A stretch of 64,000 bases of DNA. Source: Lunatimonas salinarum. Lineage in GTDB: Bacteria; Bacteroidota; Bacteroidia; Cytophagales; Cyclobacteriaceae. The stretch is taken from NCBI RefSeq assembly GCF_017811155.1, contig NZ_JACVCV010000008.1, positions 1 through 64,000 on the forward strand. Direction: 5' to 3'. The notes beneath the pieces were generated by a model that worked only from the letters and a program-made list of their open reading frames with translations, searched no databases and was not told the origin of the DNA. Shown one piece after another: positions 34,720 to 42,012 of this stretch. The position numbers and the translations under genes are program-made. How positions within the stretch are numbered: position 1 is the first letter of the stretch; the number at the start of each line of letters is the position of its first letter.

Positions 34720-36012
34720 CTACCCTACGGCGGCGCTTTTGGCGGGTGCCTGTTGGGGTGCCTGATCCTTACGGAAGCTAGCCGAAAAATAGACCACCAC
34801 CAGTACCGACAGCACCTGGTAGCCGGCAACTAGCGGCGTTACCCAGGTACCAACGTGTTGGGAGGCTCCGAACCAATCGTCCAACCAAAAAATAATGGCT
34901 AAACCGAGGACCGACTTTGTCAGCTCAAAAGTCCAAGCGAGGGGATTGCGGTCCATCAGTTCGGTATAGGCATAGATGGAAAGGACAAGAAATCCGCCAT
35001 AGAGCGCGGCCATCGCAAACCCGATACTGCCAATATAGGCAAAGAGGTAAATCAGCAAGCCGTAACTTACCATAAGCTGCGTCCAGGCCCAAAGGCTGAA
35101 GGCCGGAGAGCTGGGCGTATCGAACTTTTGGTAGGTCTCGGGGCTCTCTATCGCATACACCGGGTAGTGCGCTTTTACGTCCGCAGGTCTCCAGCCGGTG
35201 GGCATAAACCAGATGCGCGCCTTGTCCCGCCAGCTCCGGGTGTGGTAAGCATCCCGAAGCAGGAGCCAGAAATGCTGAAAATTGATCTTGATCGGATTCC
35301 ATGTTCGGGCGGGCCGGGTAATTCCGTAGACACAGGGAACCTCCTGTAGTTCCTCCTGAAATGTACCAAACCACTTGTCCCACACGATGAATATCTGGCC
35401 AAAATTCCGGTCCATGTAGATGGGGTTGATGGCATGGTGAACGCGGTGGTGGGAGGGCGTTACAATGATGTGTTCCAAAAAACCCATCCGACCGATCAGC
35501 CGGGTATGGTACCAAAATTGAAGAAACAGGTGAAGTGGTGCCACTATAGCGATCACTTCCACCGGGATACCGAGTAGGGCTGCGGGCAACAACAAAAAAG
35601 CAAAGTAATCAAACACGGTGGAAACGGTCTGCCGCAGGGCGCAGCTTAGGTTAAACTCCTCGCTGCTGTGGTGGATCACGTGCCGGTTCCACAGTAGGTT
35701 GATCCGGTGCTCCCAGCGATGCACCCAGTAGCCTTTGAAATCGATGACCAAAAACGTGACCAGGTAGGTGACCCAAGTGGATTCGATCTGAAAAATCGCC
35801 AGATGGGACAACATCCAATCGTAGGTCAGCAGGGAAATGGTCAGGCCTAGCACGTTTTTGATCACATTGGTCATGCCCGAGCTGATGCTGGACACACTGT
35901 CGAGGCTGCGGTTTACCTGCTTGCCCATACGCCGGGCGGCGAGCTGCTCCCCCAAAATCAGGAGGAGAAAGACCGGCATGGTATAGTTGAGCACTTTGGC
36001 ATACAGTTCCAT
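34720..36012 (-). CDS. Sterol desaturase / fatty acid hydroxylase family membrane protein
   Basis: 430 aa di-iron membrane oxygenase-like protein. Hydrophobic helices lie at about 8-25, 50-70, 80-100 and 140-160. The histidine boxes are clear: HRWEHR (about 115-120), HVIHHSSEE (about 130-138) and HHRVHHAIN (about 205-213). A second group of helices at about 325-415 forms a C-terminal membrane part beyond the catalytic domain, so the protein is longer than simple family members. The family hydroxylates or desaturates lipids such as sterols, carotenoids and alkyl glycerols; the substrate here is not known. Single gene on the minus strand. Confidence 0.9.
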   Translation of the reverse strand: MELYAKVLNYTMPVFLLLILGEQLAARRMGKQVNRSLDSVSSISSGMTNVIKNVLGLTISLLTYDWMLSHLAIFQIESTWVTYLVTFLVIDFKGYWVHRWEHRINLLWNRHVIHHSSEEFNLSCALRQTVSTVFDYFAFLLLPAALLGIPVEVIAIVAPLHLFLQFWYHTRLIGRMGFLEHIIVTPSHHRVHHAINPIYMDRNFGQIFIVWDKWFGTFQEELQEVPCVYGITRPARTWNPIKINFQHFWLLLRDAYHTRSWRDKARIWFMPTGWRPADVKAHYPVYAIESPETYQKFDTPSSPAFSLWAWTQLMVSYGLLIYLFAYIGSIGFAMAALYGGFLVLSIYAYTELMDRNPLAWTFELTKSVLGLAIIFWLDDWFGASQHVGTWVTPLVAGYQVLSVLVVVYFSASFRKDQAPQQAPAKSAAVG

Positions 36013-36914
36013 ATCCGTAGAGGGTTTTCAGAAAAGAAATATAGGAAAAATTCCGGATTGGAAACAACAAACACGCGTGGGATTCCGCTACCGGGTCCTT
36101 GTCCCTTCCTTCGCATACCTATTTGTCTCCCGTGGCAGATGAGAACCACCGGCAGGGTGTGCCTCCAATCGGTAACATCGCGCAGCAAGTAGGGGTAAAA
36201 AGAATAAGGTATCACCTCATCCTATTCGACCCCGAATGGGGTCGTACACTTTCCATGTCTGCCTCCTGCTATACACATTCGATCCCGTCGGGATCCCAAA
36301 ACCGCGCGGCTGGGCTGGAAATCAAGAGCATGTTGGAAAAGGCCGCCTAGGCTACCTCATGCCCTAAATGTGGCAATGCAGAAGGGGACCCTTTTGGGAT
36401 ATTCACAAGAATAAACAGATGAAACCACCCCTAGCCTACGGATACTGTACCAAGTTTACGGCACGACGCTGCCTAAAAAACCTCCACGTCGGATTCTGGG
36501 GCAATCGTTAGCGAGTTGCCGACATCCAAGCCAGGTATGGGTATACAAACAAATACAGGCTTCTCACCTAGGAGGAGCCTGTTTTGGAGGGCAATAATAC
36601 AATTAATCGGAGGGGATCAAATGTCAAGAATCAGGATGTACACCAGCATAGTTCTCAGCAGTAAAGGTGAAGGGTCCACCATTAACGACCATTTGCTTTA
36701 TTTCCGGTTCAATCCATTGTTTTTTTTCGTTTTCCATGATTAGCTGTTTTTTTGGTGAAAGAATCGCATTTATCTTATTTCTGCGAAAGAAAAAATACTA
36801 TCTGAAAAAAGCAAGCCATTCCGGATTTTTTTAGCCTGGATACCGAGGGGTCCAATGCCGAGCTATCCGAAATCAACGTTTACGTACCAGGGCGAACCGC
36901 CGGAAATCTACGCC
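36013..36914. other. Gene-free 900-bp gap with a duplicated gene fragment
   Basis: No intact gene is supported. The section 36560-36740 is similar to 38009-38200, the start and upstream region of the sulfotransferase gene, and is annotated separately. The rest shows no recognisable coding signal; short palindromes such as TTCGACCCCGAATGGGGTCG (about 36217-36236) occur. Confidence 0.5.
36556..36624 (-). pseudogene. Duplicated 5' fragment of the sulfotransferase gene
   Basis: The minus strand reads FDPLRLIVLLPSKTGSS, then a TAG, then VRSLYL. The intact gene at 37423-38085 starts IDTLRLIVLSPSKTGSSSLRSLFL, so at least 16 positions are the same around the PAPS-binding loop. The similarity extends into the non-coding upstream side: CGGTTCAATCCA recurs near 36707 and 38165. 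The copy is broken by the stop and has lost everything after the first 25 codons. Confidence 0.75.
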
Positions 36915-37433
36915 CTAGCCCTTATTCACCTTCCAATCAATCAACAAATGAATGCGGTCGGTGTCGCCTAGATTTTGAACCGCATGGGCCTTTTCGGAAT
37001 TATTGATTTCCCACACTTCGCCTGCCTTCATCTGTATCACCTCCCCATCCACCTCAAAAAAACAGTTCTCGTTCGTTCGCAGGGGTACGTGTATCCTGCT
37101 AAATGCCTTAAAGCCTTCCCCCTGATCCACATGCCGCAGTACCTCCTTGCCGGCAGGCAAATTGACCAAAAGAGCGGATTGAAAAACCCCGTTTCCGAGG
37201 GTATCCGATAATACCTTCTTTAGAGGTTCCAACTCCTTCATAAACGGACCAAAATCCTTGAAAAAACCAATTTTTGAAAATCCCTGATCAAATAACAGCG
37301 GCACGGTGAGAGTTTCCCGGTGAACTTTGTGGGCTTGCTGTCTGTGCGTAAAATAATGCCAATCCAAGGTGTCCAGTTTAGACCGAAAACCATCCACTGC
37401 AATATTTCCCAGAAATCTAAAGTTAAAATCCAT
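36915..37433 (-). CDS. Aspartyl/asparaginyl beta-hydroxylase-type oxygenase
   Basis: 172 aa from the ATG at 37433 (MDFNFRFLGNIAVDG). A longer reading to 37490 would overlap the upstream gene by 68 bp, whereas this start overlaps its stop by only 11 bp. The 2-oxoglutarate/Fe(II) fold is shown by VNLPAGKEVLRHVDQGEGF (H-x-D iron ligands), SRIHVPLRTNENCFFEVDGEV, MKAGEVWEINNSEKAHAVQN (distal His) and the 2-OG-binding Arg in DRIHLLIDW. The family hydroxylates Asp/Asn or Pro residues or small amino-acid derivatives. Overlap with the sulfotransferase gene implies translational coupling and perhaps a shared substrate. Confidence 0.85.
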   Translation of the reverse strand: MDFNFRFLGNIAVDGFRSKLDTLDWHYFTHRQQAHKVHRETLTVPLLFDQGFSKIGFFKDFGPFMKELEPLKKVLSDTLGNGVFQSALLVNLPAGKEVLRHVDQGEGFKAFSRIHVPLRTNENCFFEVDGEVIQMKAGEVWEINNSEKAHAVQNLGDTDRIHLLIDWKVNKG

Positions 37434-38085
37434 ACCCAAATGTGCTGAAATCCCTTTCGAATAGCTTGTGTATTTGCGCTCGCTCTTCAAGCGTTAACAA
37501 ATCGTTTGTTGTTCCTGAATAATCCCCCTTATTCTTGACTGGCAATGGCGGCAAGGATAGTCCCAATAATTCCGACAGCTTGGACATGTCGGCGCTCAAT
37601 TCCTCCAGCTTAAAATATTGAACGGGCTGATCCACATCATTCCAATCCACCTGATCCATGTAAAACCGCAATCCTCCCCAGTTTCCGCGGGCAAAGGATC
37701 TTTTTCGGTGATCAGGATCGTCGTAGAACTTTAGGTAAAACTCCTCCCAGCTGTGCGGAAGCAAACTTTTATAGCGTTTAAGTTTTTCCAAAAGCACTTG
37801 CAGGTCAATTTTCTCTCCCAGTATCCGCTCCTGATGCCTCCAAGCCGAAACAAACCGGGCAAACGGATCCCTGACCACCTGAATGGTCCGGTAGGAAGTG
37901 AGATTTTCCGCTGAAAGTCCATGCACATACATCAACTCTGATAACGTGAGGTGGTAGTGCGGATAGGGAAGATTTCGAAACCCCGGCCTTGGAAGCCATT
38001 TTTCTCCTAAAAACAGACTTCTCAAGGAAGAAGAACCTGTTTTGGAGGGAGACAATACGATCAATCGGAGGGTATCGATGATCAA
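37423..38085 (-). CDS. Sulfotransferase family protein
   Basis: 220 aa. LIVLSPSKTGSSSLRSLFL near the N-terminus is the 5'-phosphosulfate loop for PAPS binding. RTIQVVRDPFARFVSAWRHQ (about 67-86) is the 3'-phosphate-binding motif (R-DP-R-x-S). The family transfers sulfate from PAPS to carbohydrates or other acceptors; the acceptor here is not known. The last codons (FGYGF) overlap the start of the hydroxylase gene (ATG inside TTTGGGTATGGATTTTAA). A broken copy of its first 25 codons lies 1.4 kb away at 36556-36624. Confidence 0.85.
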   Translation of the reverse strand: MIIDTLRLIVLSPSKTGSSSLRSLFLGEKWLPRPGFRNLPYPHYHLTLSELMYVHGLSAENLTSYRTIQVVRDPFARFVSAWRHQERILGEKIDLQVLLEKLKRYKSLLPHSWEEFYLKFYDDPDHRKRSFARGNWGGLRFYMDQVDWNDVDQPVQYFKLEELSADMSKLSELLGLSLPPLPVKNKGDYSGTTNDLLTLEERAQIHKLFERDFSTFGYGF

Positions 38086-38501
38086 ACTAACTCACTGGGA
38101 AGTACCCACCAGTTTCATTTGTACTTGGGCTACCACCCCCTTGAACTACTATTCCGACGAGTTTCGGTTCAATCCACTGCTTTTTCATTTTTTTTTCTGT
38201 TACTGTTTAAAGAAAAATTTGCCAAGTGTTTCCGCTTAAAACGGTCGAGTAAGATAAATTCTTTTGGCGGTAAAAAAAAGATATGCTGCTATTTTTTGAC
38301 CGATTGAAACACTGACGGACTTACCCCGAATAGACCGGTAAAGATAATTTCACCGACCAGATAAGGAATTTTTATCATTCCATGTATCTTTGGTCGGCCT
38401 GCCGGAAATTCCGAAAATGCGATTGGCAAGACGATAATCCTGCGTGTGCATTTCCGGAACCCGGGCCGGAGTTTTTACATCAACCCCTACTACACCCCAC
38501 C
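38086..38501. promoter_or_regulatory. Gap with duplicated sequence and a -7 box before the aminotransferase gene
   Basis: 416 bp without a gene. 38086-38200 is the upstream part of the duplication shared with 36625-36740. TATCTTTG at 38385-38392 fits the Bacteroidota -7 box TAnnTTTG on the plus strand. No good -33 TTG lies 19-21 nt before it. It would give a leader of about 100 nt to the ATG at 38502. Confidence 0.45.
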
Positions 38502-39608
38502 ATGATCCCTCAGATACCCGAAAATCCCTACCTCCTTCTCACACCAGGTCCCCTAAGTACCAGCAAGACCGTGCGCGGTGCCATGACGCGCGACTGGTGC
38601 ACTTGGGACGACGATTACAAACAGATTGTCCAGAAAATCCGCGAGGAGCTGCTGGCCCTTAGCGGTGGTGGCGATCAATACACCACCGTGCTGATGCAGG
38701 GGAGCGGCACCTTTGCGGTGGAGTCGGTGATGTGGACCTGCCTCAAGCCGGACAGCAAGATCCTCGTGCTCTCCAACGGCGCCTACGGCAAGCGCATGGG
38801 GAAAATCGTGCAAATGATCGGCATATCGCACCGAGTACTTTCTTGGGAGGAAGGCCAACAGCCGGATCCCGATCAGGTAGAGGAAATCCTGCAAACAGAC
38901 CCCACAATCACCCACATAGGCATGGTGCACAGCGAAACCACCACCGGAATGCTCAACCGCTACGAACCCCATGCGCGGTTGGCAGAGAAGTATGGCAAGA
39001 TTTTTATACTGGATGCCATGAGTAGCTTTGGCGGTATTCCCTTGGACATTACTGCTCCCAAGGTGGATTTGCTGATCAGCAGTGCCAATAAGTGCATTCA
39101 GGGTGTACCGGGATTTGGCTTTGTGATCGCCCGAAAAGAGGTGTTGGAAAGCTGCAAAGGCAATTCCAGAAGCCACTCCTTGGACCTGTACGATCAGTGG
39201 GATGCCATGGAGCAGGACAAGGGTAAATGGCGCTTTACCTCCCCTACCCACACGGTAAGGGCTTTCTTACAGGCCATCACAGAGCTGTACGAAGAAGGGG
39301 GCATTGCTGCACGACACGAGCGCTACTGGGCAAATCACCACAGCCTGATCAAGGGTATGGCCGCGGTGGATGTACGGCCGTTTTTGCAGGAAGAAGACCG
39401 ATCCCCGATCATCACGGCTTTTGTGGAGCCAGAAAGCTCGTCTTTTGGTTTTGGAAAACTCTACAATAGGCTGAAAGCAGAGGGATTTGTCATTTATCCG
39501 GGCAAGGTCTCCCATGCGGCTACGTTCCGGATCGGCCATATCGGGCATGTGTTTCCGGAGGATTTCGAACGGCTGGGTGCCGCGCTCCAAAAGATCAGGT
39601 TTTGGTAG
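38502..39608 (+). CDS. phnW: 2-aminoethylphosphonate-pyruvate transaminase (PhnW-type)
   Basis: 368 aa class V PLP aminotransferase. The ATG at 38502 is chosen because NPYLLLTPGPLSTSKTVRGAM, the typical PhnW start, follows; the extra 40 residues of a longer frame show no homology. Family marks are MTRDWCTWDDDYKQI, VLMQGSGTFAVESV, THIGMVHSETTTGMLN, ILDAMSSFGG and the PLP-lysine motif SSANKCIQGVPGFGFVIA. PhnW moves the amino group of 2-aminoethylphosphonate to pyruvate, giving phosphonoacetaldehyde. No phnX, phnA or phosphonate transporter is adjacent, so the role in phosphonate use is inferred from the family. Its 3' end overlaps the convergent gene by 14 bp. Confidence 0.9.
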   Translation: MIPQIPENPYLLLTPGPLSTSKTVRGAMTRDWCTWDDDYKQIVQKIREELLALSGGGDQYTTVLMQGSGTFAVESVMWTCLKPDSKILVLSNGAYGKRMGKIVQMIGISHRVLSWEEGQQPDPDQVEEILQTDPTITHIGMVHSETTTGMLNRYEPHARLAEKYGKIFILDAMSSFGGIPLDITAPKVDLLISSANKCIQGVPGFGFVIARKEVLESCKGNSRSHSLDLYDQWDAMEQDKGKWRFTSPTHTVRAFLQAITELYEEGGIAARHERYWANHHSLIKGMAAVDVRPFLQEEDRSPIITAFVEPESSSFGFGKLYNRLKAEGFVIYPGKVSHAATFRIGHIGHVFPEDFERLGAALQKIRFW

Positions 39609-40692
39609 GTCGGCGGGATTTTCCCTCCACTTTATCGAGGATCCTCGCGTACTGCAAGAGTTCCTCCTCCAGGCGTTCGCGTTGCTGCCGGTTTTTGTGA
39701 AGTTTCTTTTGAATACCTCTCAACCCAAACTCCGGTCTTAGGGACAGGGCCTTGAACAGCAACCCTGCGAACAATGCCCCCTGCCTTGCTTTCAGCAGGA
39801 GGCCCCGCAGCTTATAGCCCCGGGCCACCTGCGACAGCCGGGCCACCTTGATGATCCGCATGGTGCGCACAAAGGCGATAAAGGGAAGCAGTACGATCAG
39901 CAGGTCTACCCAATGTTCCTTGGCATAGCTGATCCGATCCTTGCTGATGCCCGCCATCAATATAAATTCGAAAGCAAAAGCAAGCCATATTAAGGCTTGC
40001 GTGAGATCGAGAAGTAACGTGAGGTCAGCTTGTAGCAGCCGCTGCACCTCTTCGTAGTATTTCCACTCGATCAGCAGTACGGGAATAATCAACATGGCGA
40101 TCACGATCATGGGTATTGAAAATTTGCTCCGCAATAGACGAAACAAGCCCTCGTTTCTCCGGCACCATCCGAAGCCGGGAAGCCACATCAATTCAGGATC
40201 CAACATATGGGGGCTAGCGAAATGCAATGGCGGAACAACCAAGCCCCAGTAGACAGAATTAGCTATTTTTTCTCCTTTTCTTAACCAGAGGACCGCCAAG
40301 AACTCCGCCGCAAAGATCCCCCAACCCCAACCATACAGCTTGGCCATGGTGGATTGGAAGAGTATGCGGGAGACGTTTTCACCTTCATGGGACAATACGT
40401 TGACAATAGAAGCGGCCACGACCAATAGGGCAAATGCCAGTATGGTACGTATCGGCTTTGCGAAGTGCTCGTACGCCGCTAAAGCTGAATTTACCGAAGG
40501 CTGCAGGTGCAAATGCAATGTCAAGTCAGCCTCATCCCCTTTTTCCAACAGAAAGGGGTACTTTTCCATCAGATCAGTCAACGGCTGCAACGCCTTGACC
40601 CGATCTATCAGATGCGCCACCTGACTCAATAGGTAGGGGTTGTCGCATCGTTGCAAATCATCCAGCAGCTGTTGTTTTTTGTCCTCGTTCAT
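39595..40692 (-). CDS. Voltage-sensor-like ion channel family membrane protein
   Basis: 365 aa from the ATG at 40692 (MNEDKKQQLLDDLQRC). It has an N-terminal helical cytosolic part, two or three membrane helices (about 80-150), further helices (about 195-245) and a voltage-sensor-like block: AFEFILMAGISKDRISYAKEHWVDLLIVLLPFI and the S4-like RTMRIIKVARLSQVARGYKLRG with Arg/Lys about every third position. No T-x-G-Y-G selectivity filter or pore loop is seen. The tail is a charged coiled coil. This may be a voltage-sensor protein without a pore, or a divergent channel. The stop overlaps phnW by 14 bp. Confidence 0.65.
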   Translation of the reverse strand: MNEDKKQQLLDDLQRCDNPYLLSQVAHLIDRVKALQPLTDLMEKYPFLLEKGDEADLTLHLHLQPSVNSALAAYEHFAKPIRTILAFALLVVAASIVNVLSHEGENVSRILFQSTMAKLYGWGWGIFAAEFLAVLWLRKGEKIANSVYWGLVVPPLHFASPHMLDPELMWLPGFGWCRRNEGLFRLLRSKFSIPMIVIAMLIIPVLLIEWKYYEEVQRLLQADLTLLLDLTQALIWLAFAFEFILMAGISKDRISYAKEHWVDLLIVLLPFIAFVRTMRIIKVARLSQVARGYKLRGLLLKARQGALFAGLLFKALSLRPEFGLRGIQKKLHKNRQQRERLEEELLQYARILDKVEGKSRRPTKT

Positions 40693-40829
40693 TCTAAGTG
40701 CACCATAGGGTTGTTTCCAATACGCAAGTTGCCCTCCGTGGGGATTTGCTTTAAGCAAAGGTATACCGTTCAGCTTCCCGGCACAAAGTTTCACTGATTA
40801 ACGCTATATTTAGGAAAAAACCTGCGATT

Positions 40830-41765
40830 ATGAACCGAAGGAACTTTCAGAAAAAGGCGGTAATGGCCTCGCTGTCATTGGCTTTCGCACCGCATCTCCC
40901 TGCATTCGCCCAAGGTAGCTATACCCACCTGCGATTAGGCGGACCCATATACCACAAATACACCGACCCCGAGGCGTGGGTACAGGCGGTCAAAGCCAAG
41001 GGATACCGGGCTGCCTATTGCCCGGTGGGGCTGGGTGCCAAAACAGAGGAAATAAGGGCCTATGAAGCTGCGGCAAAGCAGGCAGACATCGTCATCGCGG
41101 AAGTGGGCGCCTGGAGCAACCCCATTAGTCCTGATGCCGAAATGGCAAAGGCAGCCTACCAGAAATGCGTGGATTCCCTGGCTTTGGCCGATGAGATCGG
41201 TGCCAACTGCTGCGTAAACATCAGTGGTTCCAAAAACCCGGTACACTGGGCAGGACCCCACGCCGATAACCTAACTTCAGAGACGTTTGAGCAGATCGTG
41301 GAAGTAACCCGCAAAATCCTCTCGGACGTCAACCCCAAGCGCACCTACTTTGTGCTGGAACCCATGCCCTGGACCTATCCGGACAGCGTGGATTCCTACC
41401 TGCAACTGATCAAAGCCATTGCCCATCCACATTTTGGCGTGCACATGGATCCGATGAACCTAATCACCACGCCCACCCTCTTCTACCGGAATGCCGATCT
41501 GATACGGGATTGTTTCCGACGGCTGGGGCCCCATATCCGAAGTTGCCATGGCAAAGATATCGTTATTAAGGAAGATTACTACATGCCCCAGTTCACAGAG
41601 GTCCGGCCCGGGATGGGCGTATTAGACTACCAAGTATTTTTGACAGAACTCGCCAAAATCCCTGAAATCCCCCTAATGATGGAACACTTGAGTTCGGAAA
41701 TGGAGTACGACCTTGCAGCAACGCATATTCGGGCGGAGGGTAAAAAAGTAGGCATTCAGCTCTAA
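40830..41765 (+). CDS. Exported sugar phosphate isomerase/epimerase-like TIM barrel
   Basis: 311 aa, AP_endonuc_2/xylose-isomerase-like barrel. The leader MNRRNFQKKAVMASLSLAFAPHLPAFAQ is twin-arginine-like. Barrel features are YRAAYCPVGLG, DIVIAEVGAW, ANCCVNISGSKN, TYFVLEPMPWTYPDS (metal-ligand Glu), FGVHMDPMNLI (His and Asp), RSCHGKDIV (His) and PLMMEHL (Glu). These residues are the usual divalent-metal set. Exported barrels of this kind accompany Gfo/Idh/MocA oxidoreductases in sugar metabolism of Bacteroidota. The exact substrate is unknown. It ends 4 bp inside the end of the convergent small gene. Confidence 0.85.
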   Translation: MNRRNFQKKAVMASLSLAFAPHLPAFAQGSYTHLRLGGPIYHKYTDPEAWVQAVKAKGYRAAYCPVGLGAKTEEIRAYEAAAKQADIVIAEVGAWSNPISPDAEMAKAAYQKCVDSLALADEIGANCCVNISGSKNPVHWAGPHADNLTSETFEQIVEVTRKILSDVNPKRTYFVLEPMPWTYPDSVDSYLQLIKAIAHPHFGVHMDPMNLITTPTLFYRNADLIRDCFRRLGPHIRSCHGKDIVIKEDYYMPQFTEVRPGMGVLDYQVFLTELAKIPEIPLMMEHLSSEMEYDLAATHIRAEGKKVGIQL

Positions 41766-41962
41766 TTTTCCAGAAACAGGACCTTTAGCAACGCCGCAAG
41801 GCAAAACAAAAACAGCGTGGCTGTACCGTAATAACGCCATACACCGAATCGGTTAACTACCGAGCGAAACCAAAGCACTGTCACCGGTCGAATCATCCCG
41901 GCTATCAGGGACAACAACGAGATTATCGCCAGGGTCAGTATAAAATAATACGCCGTTACCAT
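41762..41962 (-). CDS. Small two-helix membrane protein
   Basis: 66 aa with two hydrophobic helices (about 4-24 and 46-64), starting MVTAYYFILTLAIISLLSLIAG and ending AALLKVLFLEN. No family was recognised. It lies on the same strand as infB but behind infB's terminator, so it probably has its own promoter or lives on read-through. Its stop overlaps the convergent isomerase-like gene by 4 bp. Confidence 0.6.
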   Translation of the reverse strand: MVTAYYFILTLAIISLLSLIAGMIRPVTVLWFRSVVNRFGVWRYYGTATLFLFCLAALLKVLFLEN

Positions 41963-41977
41963 GGTGCCTGAAAAGAC

Positions 41978-42002
41978 AAAAGGCAGCTTGCGGCTGCCTT
42001 TT
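41978..42002 (-). terminator. Terminator of the rimP-nusA-infB operon
   Basis: AAAAGGCAGC (41978-41987), loop TTGCG, GCTGCCTTTT (41993-42002). The stem is 10 bp and perfect, 10 bp past the infB stop; on the minus strand T-rich GTCTTTTC follows. Confidence 0.9.
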
Positions 42003-42012
42003 GCTAGGTGAT

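Noticed and set aside
38382-38501. Longer N-terminus for the PhnW-type enzyme
   Set aside because: The additional 40 residues do not resemble the family, and the -7 box lies inside this stretch.
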